Source: Gammaproteobacteria bacterium (GTDB lineage Bacteria > Pseudomonadota > Gammaproteobacteria > Xanthomonadales > Xanthomonadaceae). Taken from it: DNA of 64,000 nt. The translations under genes and the position numbers were made by a program. The notes beneath the pieces are model-generated. The model was not told where the DNA came from. It was given only the letters and a program-made list of their open reading frames with translations, and did no database searches. Below are positions 1 through 9,977 of the stretch, piece after piece (within the stretch, counting starts at the first letter, position 1; every line of letters begins with the position of its first letter). The DNA lies in contig JANXRY010000049.1 in NCBI GenBank assembly GCA_025356635.1, forward strand, positions 1-64,000, read 5' to 3'.

Positions 1-1230
1 CCGGGATCGTCCAGTCTGTGGCTGCACATGGCTTCGTTTGGACCGGTGCATACCGAAGTCGCCGATGCCCAGTCGACGCCGCCACCGCCGTACACCGTAT
101 CCGACAATCCCGACAGTCTGCTCGACCAGACCGACCTGGTATTCGTCGATGCAATGGGCACGGGGTTCTCGCGCATCCTGGCCAAGGGCAAGGGCGAGGA
201 CTTCTACGGCACCGATGCCGACATCGCCGCGTTCGGACAATTCATCCAGCGCTGGGTGAGTGTGAACGCGCGCTGGAATTCACCCAAGTTCCTGCTCGGC
301 GAATCCTATGGCACCACCCGCGCCGCCGGCCTGCTCGCGCACTTGAACGAGAAAGGCATGGCCTTCAACGGTGCAGTGATGGTGTCGTCGTACTTGAATG
401 CCTGGGCTGACTTCAACGGCCCGCCGTTCGCCAACGACCTCGCTTACGAACTGTATCTACCCACCATCGCTGCCAGCGCCTGGTACCACGGCCAGCTCGA
501 TCCGAAGCCGGCGCAACTCGAGCCCTACCTCGATGAAGTGCGCGCGTTTGCGCTGGGAGAATACGCGGCGGCATTGGCCAAGGGCAGCAAGCTCGGCGAT
601 GCCGAGCGCGACGCGGTGCTGGCCAAATTGCATCGCTACACCGCGATGCCCAACGACTTCCTGCTGCAGGCCAATCTGCGTATCGACCCGTCGCGCTTCG
701 GCAAAGAACTGCTGCGCGGCCAACGCCGCACGATTGGCCGGCTGGACGCGCGCTTCGTCGGCATCGACCACGATGCAGCCGGCGAAACGCCGGAATCGGA
801 TGCCGCCGACGATGCCTTCGCCGCGGCGTTCACCGCCACGCTCAACAGCTACGTGCGCGGCACGCTCGGCTACAAGAGCGACGACCTGTACCGGCCGACC
901 AATTACGGTGAAGTCGGCAAGGACTGGGACGATCACCACGACGCCGGGGGTGGGCGCACTGCGTTGCCCGATGTCGCCGAAGACCTGCGCAGGGCGATGT
1001 CGGCCAACCCGGCGCTGAAAGTGTTCTTCGCCAACGGCTACTACGATTTCGCCACGCCGTTCTTCGAGACCGAATACACCGTCGCGCACATGGGTCTTGA
1101 CGCTGCGCTGGAAAAGAACCTGTCCTGGGGCTACTACCCGTCGGGGCACATGATCTACATCAATCCCGGTTCACGCCAGCGGATGAAGGCGGACCTGTCG
1201 CGTTTCTATCAGTCGGCAGGCGGGCAGTAG
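1..1230 (+). CDS. Peptidase S10 (serine carboxypeptidase-like) family protein, 5' truncated by window edge
   Basis: Frame stays open to base 1 and reads PGSSSLWLHMASFGP, then FVDAMGTGFSR and LLGESYGTTRAAGL (GESYG serine motif), with a C-terminal SGHMIY histidine motif typical of S10. Confidence 0.88.
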   Translation, partial: PGSSSLWLHMASFGPVHTEVADAQSTPPPPYTVSDNPDSLLDQTDLVFVDAMGTGFSRILAKGKGEDFYGTDADIAAFGQFIQRWVSVNARWNSPKFLLGESYGTTRAAGLLAHLNEKGMAFNGAVMVSSYLNAWADFNGPPFANDLAYELYLPTIAASAWYHGQLDPKPAQLEPYLDEVRAFALGEYAAALAKGSKLGDAERDAVLAKLHRYTAMPNDFLLQANLRIDPSRFGKELLRGQRRTIGRLDARFVGIDHDAAGETPESDAADDAFAAAFTATLNSYVRGTLGYKSDDLYRPTNYGEVGKDWDDHHDAGGGRTALPDVAEDLRRAMSANPALKVFFANGYYDFATPFFETEYTVAHMGLDAALEKNLSWGYYPSGHMIYINPGSRQRMKADLSRFYQSAGGQ

Positions 1231-1319
1231 TTTCATCGAACACTGACGATTCCGCCTGCGGCGGCGGATTTGCTATCGTTCGCCTTCCGCAAATCGCGGC
1301 CGCCATCAGGAAAATCGCC

Positions 1320-4300
1320 ATGCCGTCAGCACCAGTGTTTTTCCGGATCCGCTCGCTGTTCCTGCTCGGTTTCGGGCTGGCGTCGGCGACGGCGTGGGCA
1401 GCGGCACCCGACTACGGTGACCTGCATTGGCGGTTGCTCGGTCCGTTCCGGGGCGGGCGCGTACTGACGGTTGCCGGCGTGCCCGGCCAGTCGCAGCATT
1501 TCTACTTCGGCGCGGTCAATGGCGGCGTCTGGGAAACCCAGGATGCAGGCCGCACCTGGCAACCGATTTTTGACGAGCAGCCGATCGGTTCGATCGGCGC
1601 GCTGGCGATCGCGCCCTCCGATCCGAACGTGCTCTACGTCGGCAGCGGCGAAGCCGACATGCGCTCGGACATCGCCCAGGGCGATGGCATGTACCGCTCG
1701 GCCGATGCCGGCAAACATTGGGCGAAGATCGGGCTGGCCGATAGCCAGCAGATCGGCAAGGTCATCATCGATCCGCGCGACGCCAACACGCTGTTCGTTG
1801 CTGCGCTCGGACATGCTTACGGGCCGAACGCGGAACGCGGCGTGTTCCGTTCGCGCGATGCTGGTTCGCATTGGCAGCGCGTGCTTGGCGAAGGCGTGGA
1901 CACCGGCGCGATCGATCTCAGTTTCGATCCCGGTAATCCGCAGGTGATTTACGCGGCGATGTGGCAGGCGCGGCGCACGCCCTGGAACATCTACCCGCCG
2001 TCCAGCGGCCCGGGCTCGGGGCTGTACAAGTCCAGCGATGGTGGCGACTCCTGGACGCATATCAGCGGCAATGGCTTTCCGGCGCAGGTCGGGCGCATCG
2101 GCATCGCGGTGGCGATGAGCGAACCGGCCCGCGTCTATGCCATCGTCGATGGCGCCGAAGGCGGCCTTTATCGTTCCGACGATGCCGGCGTGCACTGGCG
2201 CAAGACCAGCGGCGATCCGCGCATCTGGCAACGTGGCTGGTATTTCAACCGGATCACGGTTGATCCGAAGAATTCCGATTGCGTGTACGCAATGAACACC
2301 ATCGTGTTGCGTTCGGATGATGGTGGCGCCCACTTCGTCGCCGACAAGGGCGATGAAACCGGCGACGACTTCCACGAATTGTGGATCGATCCGAGCAATC
2401 CCGACCGGCGCATCCTCGGCGTCGATCAGGGTGCGCTGGTTACGCTCAATGCCGGAAAAACATGGAGCAGTTGGCACAATCAGCCGACCGCGCAGATGTA
2501 CCACGTCAGCACCGACAACCATTTTCCGTATCGCGTTTACGGCGCGCAGCAGGATTCGGGCGCGGTCGGCTTGCCGAGCGCGGCGATCGGCAACGAACGC
2601 ATCACCATGGAACAGTTCCGCGAAGTCACCGCCGGTGGAGAAAGCGGCATGATCGCGCCGGATCCGAACGATCCGGACAGGGTATATGGCGGTGGCGTCG
2701 ACTTGCTCGACTTGCGTACCGAGCAAACGCATTCGATCGATCCCACCTTGGCCGAACCCGATGCACTGTATCGGCGCACCTGGACGCTGCCGCTGGTGTT
2801 CTCCCAGCGCGATCCGACAGTGTTGTATTACGCCAATCAGAAGATGTATCGCACGGCTGATGGTGGCCAGCACTGGACGACGATCAGCCCCGACCTGACC
2901 CGCGAAAATCCAGGCGTGCCGGCGAGCCAGAATGCGATCAGCGCCGACAACAACGAGGGCAATGGCCTGCGCCGCGGTGTGATCTACGCGATCGCGCCCT
3001 CGCCACTGGATGCTAAATTGTTGTGGGTGGGCACCGATGATGGCTTGATCTGGCGCAGCGGTGACGAAGGCGGGCATTGGCAGGACGTCACGCCAAAAGG
3101 CCTCGGCTCATGGTCGAAGATTGGAATACTCGAGGCCTCGCATTTCGATGCCGGCACCGCTTACGCGGCAGTCGATCGTCATCGCCTGGATGATCGTCAT
3201 CCCTATCTCTATCGCACCCGCGACGGCGGCAAGACCTGGAACAACGTCGTCAACGGCATCCGCGACGGCGATTTCGTCAACGCCGTGCGCCAAGACCCAA
3301 AGCGGCGCGGGCTGCTCTACGCGGCAACCGAACTTGGCATCTATGTTTCGTTCGACGACGGCGATCACTGGCAATCCTTGCAGATGAACTTGCCGCGTAC
3401 GTCGGTCCGGGATATGGATATCCACGGTGATGATCTTGTCGTCGCTACTCATGGCCGCGGTTTCTGGGTTCTCGACGACATCTCGCCGCTGCGGCAGATG
3501 CCAATGAGTGGTGCGACGCAATTGTTTTCGCCATCCGTAACGATCCGCGTTCGGCCCGCCGGATTTACCGGCACGCCGCTGCCGCACGACGAGCCGACGA
3601 CAGTGAACCCGCCGTTCGCCGCGCGCCTCGATTACCTGCTTGCTGCCACGCCGAAAATGCCGGTCGAGCTGGCGATCTACGACGCCGCTGGCCAGCTTGT
3701 GCGGCATTACTCCAGCGCCGATGTGCCGCCAAAACACGATGTCGCCACGGCGGGCACGGCGGCCGAATGGTTCACCACGCCGTCCATGCTCGCGACGACG
3801 CCCGGACTGCATCGCTTCCTGTGGCCGCTGCGTTATCCGGCACTGTCGGTCGCGGGCAATGCCTATGCAGACGGGGTGATGGTGCCGCCAGGCGATTACG
3901 TGATTGAGTTGCGCGTCGATGGCCAGAGCTACAAACAGTCATTGACGGTCGTTCCGGATCCGCGCGTGACAATGTCGGCGAATGCTTACGCGCAGCAATT
4001 CGCTTTTGCGCGCAAGGTCGAGGCGGCTCAGGCAAAGCTGGTAGTGGCGCTAGCAGAAGCCGGCCGATTGCACGGCGCCGTGCTGGCCAGCAACGCAGCC
4101 AACGCTGCGCTCGTCATTGCGATCAAGGCGTTGGATGCCAAGGTGATCGATATTGCCGGCATCAACGAGTCCGCCAATCCCTACAACGCCTGGTCGATAC
4201 CGCCGCACAGTACGCACTCGCTGGCACACTTGGCGCAGGCACTCGGCAAGCTTGCGGGTGCCGCCGACGATGCCGACGCCGCCCCCTCACCGGATGCAGA

Positions 4301-4439
4301 GACCGGCTACGACGCCCTGATGCCGATGCTCGATGCCGCCTTGGCCGAATGGCAGCAACTCACATCCACCGACCTCGCCGCCGTGAATGCGCGGTTGCGC
4401 AGCGCCGGACAGGCGGACCTGAAACTCAGCGGTGAATGA
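1320..4439 (+). CDS. Secreted WD40/BNR (sortilin/VPS10-like) repeat glycosyl hydrolase-type protein
   Basis: Signal peptide followed by many Asp-box motifs (SxDxGxxW: SADAGKHW, SSDGGDSW, TADGGQHW, TRDGGKTW). Confidence 0.85.
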   Translation: MPSAPVFFRIRSLFLLGFGLASATAWAAAPDYGDLHWRLLGPFRGGRVLTVAGVPGQSQHFYFGAVNGGVWETQDAGRTWQPIFDEQPIGSIGALAIAPSDPNVLYVGSGEADMRSDIAQGDGMYRSADAGKHWAKIGLADSQQIGKVIIDPRDANTLFVAALGHAYGPNAERGVFRSRDAGSHWQRVLGEGVDTGAIDLSFDPGNPQVIYAAMWQARRTPWNIYPPSSGPGSGLYKSSDGGDSWTHISGNGFPAQVGRIGIAVAMSEPARVYAIVDGAEGGLYRSDDAGVHWRKTSGDPRIWQRGWYFNRITVDPKNSDCVYAMNTIVLRSDDGGAHFVADKGDETGDDFHELWIDPSNPDRRILGVDQGALVTLNAGKTWSSWHNQPTAQMYHVSTDNHFPYRVYGAQQDSGAVGLPSAAIGNERITMEQFREVTAGGESGMIAPDPNDPDRVYGGGVDLLDLRTEQTHSIDPTLAEPDALYRRTWTLPLVFSQRDPTVLYYANQKMYRTADGGQHWTTISPDLTRENPGVPASQNAISADNNEGNGLRRGVIYAIAPSPLDAKLLWVGTDDGLIWRSGDEGGHWQDVTPKGLGSWSKIGILEASHFDAGTAYAAVDRHRLDDRHPYLYRTRDGGKTWNNVVNGIRDGDFVNAVRQDPKRRGLLYAATELGIYVSFDDGDHWQSLQMNLPRTSVRDMDIHGDDLVVATHGRGFWVLDDISPLRQMPMSGATQLFSPSVTIRVRPAGFTGTPLPHDEPTTVNPPFAARLDYLLAATPKMPVELAIYDAAGQLVRHYSSADVPPKHDVATAGTAAEWFTTPSMLATTPGLHRFLWPLRYPALSVAGNAYADGVMVPPGDYVIELRVDGQSYKQSLTVVPDPRVTMSANAYAQQFAFARKVEAAQAKLVVALAEAGRLHGAVLASNAANAALVIAIKALDAKVIDIAGINESANPYNAWSIPPHSTHSLAHLAQALGKLAGAADDADAAPSPDAETGYDALMPMLDAALAEWQQLTSTDLAAVNARLRSAGQADLKLSGE

Positions 4440-5868
4440 ATCCATGGACGACGTCCTGCGCCTGGCGTTCGAAGCTACGCTCGCGTTCCGGCATTCGCTG
4501 CCGGAGCGCCCGGTCGGTGTGCAGGCGAGCCAGGCCTCGTTGCATGCCGCGCTTGGAGCTCCACTCACTGACCAGGGCGAGCCCGCCGCCACGGTGATCG
4601 CCGACCTGGTTCGCAATGCCGATGCTGGCATCGTGGCCGAACCCGGGCCGCGCTATTTCGGTTTCGTGATCGGCGGCAGTTCCGAGGCCGCGATGGCGGC
4701 GGATTGGCTCACCACCGCCTGGGACCAGAACGCTGGCTTGTACGCCTGCGCACCGGCGTTGTCGGTGGTCGAAGATATTTGCGCCGGTTGGGTGGTCGAT
4801 CTGCTCGGTTTGCCAACGCAGAGCAGCGTCGGTTTCGTCACTGGCTGCCAGATGGCACATTTCACCTGCATCGCCGCCGCGCGCAACGAATTGCTGCGCC
4901 GGGTTGGTTGGGACGTCGAACAGGAAGGCTTGCACGGCTCGCCACACATCCACGTGGTGGTTGGCGACGAAGTGCATGTCACCGTGCCGCGTGCGCTGCG
5001 CTTCGCCGGACTCGGCGCGGGTCGCATGCTGCGCGTGCCGGTCGATGGTCAGGGCCGGATGATCGCGGCGGAACTCACGAATACGTTGGCGATGCTCGAC
5101 GGCCCGGTGCTTGTTTGCGCGCAAGTCGGCAACGTCAATACCGGGGCGATCGATCCGATCGATGAAATCGCCAAAGCTTGTGCCGGGCACAACACTTGGC
5201 TGCATGTCGATGGTGCCTTCGGGCTCTGGGCCGCAGCGGTGCCGTCGATGCGTCATGCAGTGAAGGGCATCGAGCGCGCCGATTCCTGGGCCACCGATGC
5301 GCACAAGTGGTTGAACGTGCCGTACGACTCGGGCCTGGCGATCGTCAAGGATGCGCGCGCCCATCGCGCGGCGATGACGGCGAGCGCTGCCTACCTGATC
5401 CAGTCGACGGGCGACGCCGTTCGCGATGCCGTCGATTGGGTTCCTGAATTCTCGCGGCGTGGTCGCGGATTCCCGATCTACGCGCAGTTGCGCACACTCG
5501 GTCGCGCGGGTCTCGCCGAACTCATCGCGAATAGCTGCGCGCTCGCTCGTCGCGCCGCCGATGGTTTGGCGGCTATTCCCGGCGCCGAGGTCCTCAATGA
5601 AATCGCCTTGAACCAGATCCTGGTGCGCTTCACCCCGAGTGCCGGTGGCGACGCCGATGCTTTCACCCGGCGCGTGGTCGAGGGCGTGCAGGAGGAAGGC
5701 ACTTGCTGGCTGTCCGGCAGCAGTTGGCACGGCGTTGCGGTGATGCGCATGTCGATCAGCGGGCAGGACACCACCGAAGTCGACATCGACCGCTCGGTCG
5801 CGGCAATTCGCGCCGTTGCGTTCGCTGCTATGGCAAGCCCCGAATTCAGACAAGGAGAGCGACTGTGA
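4432..5868 (+). CDS. Pyridoxal-dependent (group II-like) decarboxylase / aspartate aminotransferase-family protein
   Basis: WLHVDGAFGLWAA and SWATDAHKWLNVPYDSGLA (PLP-lysine motif). Overlaps the upstream stop. An alternative ATG is at 4444. Confidence 0.85.
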   Translation: MNESMDDVLRLAFEATLAFRHSLPERPVGVQASQASLHAALGAPLTDQGEPAATVIADLVRNADAGIVAEPGPRYFGFVIGGSSEAAMAADWLTTAWDQNAGLYACAPALSVVEDICAGWVVDLLGLPTQSSVGFVTGCQMAHFTCIAAARNELLRRVGWDVEQEGLHGSPHIHVVVGDEVHVTVPRALRFAGLGAGRMLRVPVDGQGRMIAAELTNTLAMLDGPVLVCAQVGNVNTGAIDPIDEIAKACAGHNTWLHVDGAFGLWAAAVPSMRHAVKGIERADSWATDAHKWLNVPYDSGLAIVKDARAHRAAMTASAAYLIQSTGDAVRDAVDWVPEFSRRGRGFPIYAQLRTLGRAGLAELIANSCALARRAADGLAAIPGAEVLNEIALNQILVRFTPSAGGDADAFTRRVVEGVQEEGTCWLSGSSWHGVAVMRMSISGQDTTEVDIDRSVAAIRAVAFAAMASPEFRQGERL

Positions 5869-7481
5869 ACCATCAGGATCCAGGAATAGCGCAGCGCTTA
5901 TGCGTCTTGGGAATCGTGTTCGTGACAGCGCTGACCATGTCCTGGCAGTCGATTTCGGCGCATGAACACGCCGAAGCCGAGATGTCGACGACACCGGTGC
6001 AATTGGGCCGATTGAGTTTTCCGACTTCGACCCATTCCAAGCCGGCACAGGCGGCGTTCGAACAGGGCATGCTCTGGCTGCATTTGTTCGAATACGACCA
6101 CGCGGTCGATTCTTTCCACGAGGCCGAACGCCTGGATCCTGGCTTTGCGATGGCCTACTGGGGCGAGGCCATGACCCACACGCATCCGGTCTGGAACGAG
6201 GACGACCGCGATGCTGCGCAAGCCGCTTTGGCGAAACTCGGCGCCACACCTGCGGCGCGCGCTGCCAAGGCGCCGACCGTTCGCGAAAAAGCCTACCTGG
6301 ACGCGGCAGAGAAACTGTACGGCCCCGGCACCATGAAGGAACGTGACACTGCGTTCCTGGCGGCGATGACCGCGATGGCAAAAGCCTATCCGCGCGACGA
6401 CGAAGCGCAACTGTTTCATGCGCTGGCCTTGCTCGGCTTCACTCGCGGTGAACGCGACATTCCCAACTACCTGCAGGCGGCGGAGATTTCCAGGCGCGTG
6501 CTCGCGCGCAACCCGCAGCATCCTGGCGCGGCGCACTACTGGATTCACGGCATGGACGATCCGGAACACGCGGCTGGCGCTCTGGTGCCGGCGCGGGCGC
6601 TGTCGAAGATCGCTCCTGGCGCCGGTCACGCCCAGCACATGACCTCGCATATCTTCATGGCGCTGGGTATGTGGCAGGACGTCGTCGATGCAAACGTCAA
6701 TGCCATCCAGGTGATCGCCGATGAAAAGCACGCGACCCAGCGGCCGATGGTTTATTGCGGTCACTACCCGTCCTGGTTGTTGTACAGCAACTACCAACTC
6801 GGACGTCAGGACGTGGCGCAGAAGGCGTTGTTGCAATGCCTCGACTCGGGTAAGGCGGCGCTGGCGTGGTACCGCGCGCATCCTGAGGTGGCCGGCGGCG
6901 ATGCCGGCATGGCGCGCCTGAAAACTCGGACGGAAGGATCGATGATGATGATGCGCGCGATTTCGGTCATCGAATCCGAGACCGATCGCGCGCAGAATGC
7001 CGCCATTCCGCTGGATGTTTCCGAACTCGGGCGCAATGCCGGCTGGGACGATTTCGCCCGCGGTTATGCCGCCGCCAAGGGTGGCGACTACGCCCAGGCC
7101 AACGCTTTCCTCGCTGCCTTGAAAGCGACGGCGCAACAACCAGCCGGGAGCAATGAGGATTCCGCGAGCGATAGCGACTACCTGCAGATCATGGCCTTGA
7201 TGCTGCAGGGCACGATTGCGCAGGGAATAGGCAAACCCGAGGATGCGATCGCTGCGGCGCGCGCCGCAGCCAAGCGCTACGACGCATTGCCGTTCGACTT
7301 CGGACCGCCGGTGCCGCTCAAGCCACCGCACGAACTGGCCGGCGAATTTCTCTTGCAGGCGGGCGATGCGAAAGAAGCCTTGGCCGAGTTCGATCTCTCG
7401 CTCAAACTGGCGCCGAAGCGCGCGCTGTCCTTGCAAGGTCGCGAACATGCGCTGGCGGCGATGGCAATGCCGCAGAAATGA
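5865..7481 (+). CDS. Tetratricopeptide-repeat protein (secreted/periplasmic)
   Basis: GTG start inside a GTGA overlap with the previous stop, preceded by AGGAGAG. Hydrophobic N-terminus, and TPR-like segments such as HAVDSFHEAERLDPGFAMAYWGEAM. Confidence 0.75.
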   Translation: MNHQDPGIAQRLCVLGIVFVTALTMSWQSISAHEHAEAEMSTTPVQLGRLSFPTSTHSKPAQAAFEQGMLWLHLFEYDHAVDSFHEAERLDPGFAMAYWGEAMTHTHPVWNEDDRDAAQAALAKLGATPAARAAKAPTVREKAYLDAAEKLYGPGTMKERDTAFLAAMTAMAKAYPRDDEAQLFHALALLGFTRGERDIPNYLQAAEISRRVLARNPQHPGAAHYWIHGMDDPEHAAGALVPARALSKIAPGAGHAQHMTSHIFMALGMWQDVVDANVNAIQVIADEKHATQRPMVYCGHYPSWLLYSNYQLGRQDVAQKALLQCLDSGKAALAWYRAHPEVAGGDAGMARLKTRTEGSMMMMRAISVIESETDRAQNAAIPLDVSELGRNAGWDDFARGYAAAKGGDYAQANAFLAALKATAQQPAGSNEDSASDSDYLQIMALMLQGTIAQGIGKPEDAIAAARAAAKRYDALPFDFGPPVPLKPPHELAGEFLLQAGDAKEALAEFDLSLKLAPKRALSLQGREHALAAMAMPQK

Positions 7482-7517
7482 TTTTCGCGGTGGCCATGCA
7501 GTGGGGATGAAGTCACG

Positions 7518-8801
7518 ATGACCGAGCCCGGCGCGCGCAGGCAATCCGTCGTTGGCCGCGTCCTCGGCTCGCTCGGTCCCGGCGTCACCACCGGGGCCGC
7601 CGACGACGATCCGTCCGGCATCGCCACCTATTCGGTGGTGGGCGCCCAATACGGCACCGGCTTCCTGTGGTCGGCGCTGTTAACCTGGCCGCTGATGGCC
7701 GCCGTGCAGATGATGTGCGCACGGGTCGGCATGGTCACCGGCATGGGCCTGGCCGGAGCGTTGCGGCAGCGGTTCCCGCGCTGGCTGGTCGGCCTGATCG
7801 CACTGGCTTTGCTGATCGCCAATACCATCAACATCGCCTCTGACCTGTCGGGCATGGCCGATGCCGCCGACATGCTCGGGGCCGGCCCGTCCGGCCTGTA
7901 CGTCTGGGTATTCGGGTTGGGCATCTGCTTCTTGACGGTCAAGCTGCGCTACCACCAGATCGCCAGTGTGCTCCGATGGCTGGCGCTGACCCTGTTCGCC
8001 TATGTGATCGCAGCGTTGCTGTTGCAGCCGGACTGGGCGCAGGTACTGCACGACACCTTCTTGCCCTCGCTGCGTTTCGAATCCGGTGAATGGGCGGCCT
8101 TGGTCGCGATCCTGGGCACGACGATCAGTCCGTATTTGTTTTTCTGGCAGGCGGGGCAGGAGGTCGAAGAGGAGATCGCCAAGGGTCGGCGTCTGCTGGC
8201 GCACCGGCGAGGCGCCTCGCGCCGCGAGCTGAGCGCGCGGCGCATCGACGTCGGCATCGGCACGTTCTTCTCCAACCTGGTGATGTTCTTCATTATCCTC
8301 ACCACCGCGCTGACCCTGCATCGGCACGGCATCACCGACATCGCCACCACTCGGCAGGCGGCCGAGGCCCTGCGGCCGTTGGCAGGCGACCAGGCCTATC
8401 TTCTGTACACGCTGGGTATTGTCGGAACCGGTTTGCTGGCCATCCCGACCCTGGCCGGCTCGGCTGCCTATGCCTTCGCCGAAACCTTCGACTGGGCCTA
8501 CGGACTGGACCAGAAATTCCGCAATGCCGTCTCGTTTTATGCGGTGTTCGTCTTCGCCACCGTGGCCGGCGGGGTACTCGATTTCCTCCGGGTCGATCCG
8601 ATCAAGGCGCTGCTCTGGTCGGCCGTGCTCAATGGCCTGCTCGCGCCGTTCCTGCTGGTCGCCCTGCTGATGGTCTCGGGCAGCAAACTGATAATGCGCG
8701 GACAGGCCAGTTCGGGCCTGTCCCGGACGGTGGTCCAGGTCACGACCGTGGTCATGTTTGCCGCCGCGATCGGCATGTTCGTTTTCTCCGCCGGCCGCTG
8801 A
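7518..8801 (+). CDS. Nramp-related divalent metal transporter (non-canonical motifs)
   Basis: LGPGVTTGAADDDPSGIATYSVVGAQYG matches the TM1 region of the Nramp superfamily; multiple hydrophobic helices. Confidence 0.85.
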   Translation: MTEPGARRQSVVGRVLGSLGPGVTTGAADDDPSGIATYSVVGAQYGTGFLWSALLTWPLMAAVQMMCARVGMVTGMGLAGALRQRFPRWLVGLIALALLIANTINIASDLSGMADAADMLGAGPSGLYVWVFGLGICFLTVKLRYHQIASVLRWLALTLFAYVIAALLLQPDWAQVLHDTFLPSLRFESGEWAALVAILGTTISPYLFFWQAGQEVEEEIAKGRRLLAHRRGASRRELSARRIDVGIGTFFSNLVMFFIILTTALTLHRHGITDIATTRQAAEALRPLAGDQAYLLYTLGIVGTGLLAIPTLAGSAAYAFAETFDWAYGLDQKFRNAVSFYAVFVFATVAGGVLDFLRVDPIKALLWSAVLNGLLAPFLLVALLMVSGSKLIMRGQASSGLSRTVVQVTTVVMFAAAIGMFVFSAGR

Positions 8802-8810
8802 CCACGCGAA

Positions 8811-9836
8811 TCAGGACGAGACGCGTATCGCCTTGGGGGAAACGCCCGTCCAGCGTTTGAAAGCGCGGCGAAATTCGCGCGCATCCCGGAAGCCCACCGC
8901 CGTGCCGATGTCGGCTATGGGGCGATTGCTGCCCTGGAGCAGGAGGCGCGCCTGTTCAGCACGGACCCGATCGTGCAGGGATTTGAAGCCGGTGCCGGCG
9001 GCACCAAGTTGCCGGCGCAGGGTACGTTCAGTGAGGTTGAGGGCGCCGGCGATATCGGCCAGCGGCGGGTTGTCCTTCAGCCGTTGCCGGAGCAGGCGTT
9101 CGACCGAGTCGATGATCTCGCTGCGGCGCGACGCCTCGGCCTGTTGCCGGCACAGCGACAGGGCCAATTGGGCGCTGATCGGATCGTAGTTGGGCAGCGG
9201 CGTCGCCAGCCAATGACTGGCGATGCGCGCGCAGCTCTCCGGCTGGGCAAAGCGCACTGGGCATTGGAACAGCTCCGCGTAGAAGGATGCGTAGGCCGGC
9301 GCCGGGTAGGCCAGGTCCAGACGCAGCGGCCGGAATTCTGGCCCGACCAGGCTTCGGCAAAGAATCAGTGAGCTCAGGAACAGCTCCTCGCACAGGAAGG
9401 GCAGGATTTCCGGATCGACTTGGCGCGGCTTGGCGATGATCGCGAACTCGTCGGCAGAGATCGGCGCAAACGAGATGTCCATCAGGCTGCCGGTGACGAT
9501 GTGGTTTTCCATGCTGATCGCCAGCGCGTCGCCGAAGGTGCGTGCCGTCATCATCGCCAGGCCGAGCACGCCGAAATTTCCGATGGTCTGGCGCCTGCCG
9601 ATCTGCAGGCCCAAGTCGGGCAGGGCCAGTGCCTTGATGGCGCGTTTGACCACGCGTCGTGCCTGCCGGAACGACACCCGCACGTTGGCATCGCGGATCT
9701 GTTCGCGGCTCAGGCCCAGGCCCCAGAACCAGCGCCGGCAATCGACGCCGCGGGCGTCGGCCAGTTCGCACAGGCAGGCGAGCTTGTTGGTGCTGAGCAT
9801 CGCATCGGTGAGACTGGCGTCACGGAGTGGTTTCAT
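8811..9836 (-). CDS. AraC-family transcriptional regulator (N-terminal arabinose-binding-like domain, OruR/ArgR type)
   Basis: C-terminal HTH: LADIAGALNLTERTLRRQLGAAGTGFKSLHDRVRAEQARLLLQGSNRPIADIGTAVGFRDAREFRRAFKRWTGVSP. Confidence 0.92.
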   Translation of the reverse strand: MKPLRDASLTDAMLSTNKLACLCELADARGVDCRRWFWGLGLSREQIRDANVRVSFRQARRVVKRAIKALALPDLGLQIGRRQTIGNFGVLGLAMMTARTFGDALAISMENHIVTGSLMDISFAPISADEFAIIAKPRQVDPEILPFLCEELFLSSLILCRSLVGPEFRPLRLDLAYPAPAYASFYAELFQCPVRFAQPESCARIASHWLATPLPNYDPISAQLALSLCRQQAEASRRSEIIDSVERLLRQRLKDNPPLADIAGALNLTERTLRRQLGAAGTGFKSLHDRVRAEQARLLLQGSNRPIADIGTAVGFRDAREFRRAFKRWTGVSPKAIRVSS

Positions 9837-9860
9837 GAGGGCCGCGCCTAGGGAGATTTG

Positions 9861-9897
9861 TCCGTTTTTCCCCCCTTAGTATGCCGGTTTTGCCCTC
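9861..9897. promoter_or_regulatory. Candidate AraC-type operator: two imperfect direct repeats with 22 bp period
   Basis: tccgtttttcccccc (9861-9875) and gccggttttgccctc (9883-9897), 11/15 identical, between the divergent AraC and beta-helix genes. Confidence 0.4.
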
Positions 9898-9977
9898 TGC
9901 CAGTGACGAGAATGGCGCAAGACTTGCGATCAAGCTTGGGCCCGAGCCCGGCACCCCGTTTGCCCTGGAGGCTATCC

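Noticed and set aside
1264-1297. Inverted repeat gatttgc...gcaaatc between the S10 and Asp-box genes
   Set aside because: Only 7 bp with a 15-nt loop in a GC-rich spacer and no T tract; too weak to call a terminator or operator.
1326-3077. 583-aa antisense ORF opposite the Asp-box protein
   Set aside because: Shadow ORF in GC-rich coding DNA: low-complexity Arg/Ala/His-rich composition, no recognisable domain, and the sense frame has clear repeat motifs.
4426-6381. 651-aa antisense ORF, and similarly 5898..7649
   Set aside because: Antisense to well-supported PLP decarboxylase and TPR genes; composition typical of the mirrored third-position-G/C frame.
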